From contig DKVK01000058.1 of NCBI GenBank assembly GCA_002491165.1, forward strand, positions 1 to 15,358: a stretch of DNA of 15,358 nucleotides, read 5' to 3'. Each line of letters starts with the position of its first letter. Position 1 is the stretch's first letter. Shown in pieces: positions 15,238 through 15,358 of the stretch. The DNA is from Porphyromonadaceae bacterium UBA7180 (lineage in GTDB: Bacteria > Bacteroidota > Bacteroidia > Bacteroidales > Muribaculaceae). A program made the translations under genes and the position numbers. Under the pieces are notes generated by a model that had not been told where the DNA came from, made no database searches, and saw only the letters and a program-made list of their open reading frames with translations.

Positions 15238-15300
15238 AAAATAAGGTTAATTAGCTCTTCTTTGCAAAGAACATGAATAACAAGAATTTCAAATCAAGTG

Positions 15301-15332
15301 CAAATCTAACTAAAAAATTCCATACGTACACA
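15301..15332 (-). promoter_or_regulatory. Bacteroidetes-type promoter for the LRR protein gene
   Basis: TAGATTTG (15301-15308, minus strand) matches the -7 pattern, with TGTG (15329-15332) as an imperfect -33 element after 20 bases. ATTTTTTA lies just before the -7 box. The leader to the ATG at 15237 would be about 60 bases. Nothing else is seen from 15238 to the window end. Confidence 0.65.
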
Positions 15333-15358
15333 CCAGTGTCTCTTAAAAAATGTTAATC

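Overview
The window looks like a chromosomal segment of a Bacteroidales bacterium of fairly high GC, perhaps Muribaculaceae or a relative; the sequence alone does not settle genus. The pointers are four promoters of the Bacteroidetes type (TTG/TTTG, about 20 bases, TAnnTTTG), two surface proteins ending in tails like the type IX secretion sorting domain, a DUF1460 amidase and a Bacteroidales-type SPASM radical SAM enzyme. No tRNA, rRNA, CRISPR array, transposase or phage gene was seen.

Region 1 (49-3819, minus strand) is a tight four-gene operon for surface glycan synthesis. In transcription order it encodes a membrane-anchored GT2 (polyprenyl-phosphate glycosyltransferase type), a HAD phosphatase, GDP-mannose 4,6-dehydratase (gmd) and GDP-L-fucose synthase (fcl). 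The genes overlap by 3 or 11 bases or lie 6 bases apart. Gmd and Fcl together turn GDP-mannose into GDP-L-fucose; the GT2 probably loads a sugar onto a lipid carrier.

Region 2 (about 3917-7955, plus strand) starts from a divergent promoter. It encodes a radical SAM/SPASM enzyme, a cysteine-free acidic single-pass membrane protein with nine tandem xxPG tetrapeptides, a secreted DUF1460 (NlpC/P60-type) amidase and a divergent GT2. The enzyme lies 19 bases from the repeat protein, which makes that pair the best candidate here for an undescribed system, possibly a modification of a cell-envelope protein. It ends at a strong inverted repeat (7991-8032) that can serve both strands.

Region 3 (8067-15237, minus strand) holds surface proteins. 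First in transcription order is a 1092-residue leucine-rich-repeat protein built of two tandem modules with a sorting-type tail. Next is a 959-residue jelly-roll/fibronectin protein split by a one-base frameshift near 10838. The last is a 204-residue single-pass protein with a small C-terminal beta domain, which has its own promoter. Three promoters, for the radical SAM, LRR and 204-residue genes, share a T6 tract just upstream of the -7 box, so they may share control.
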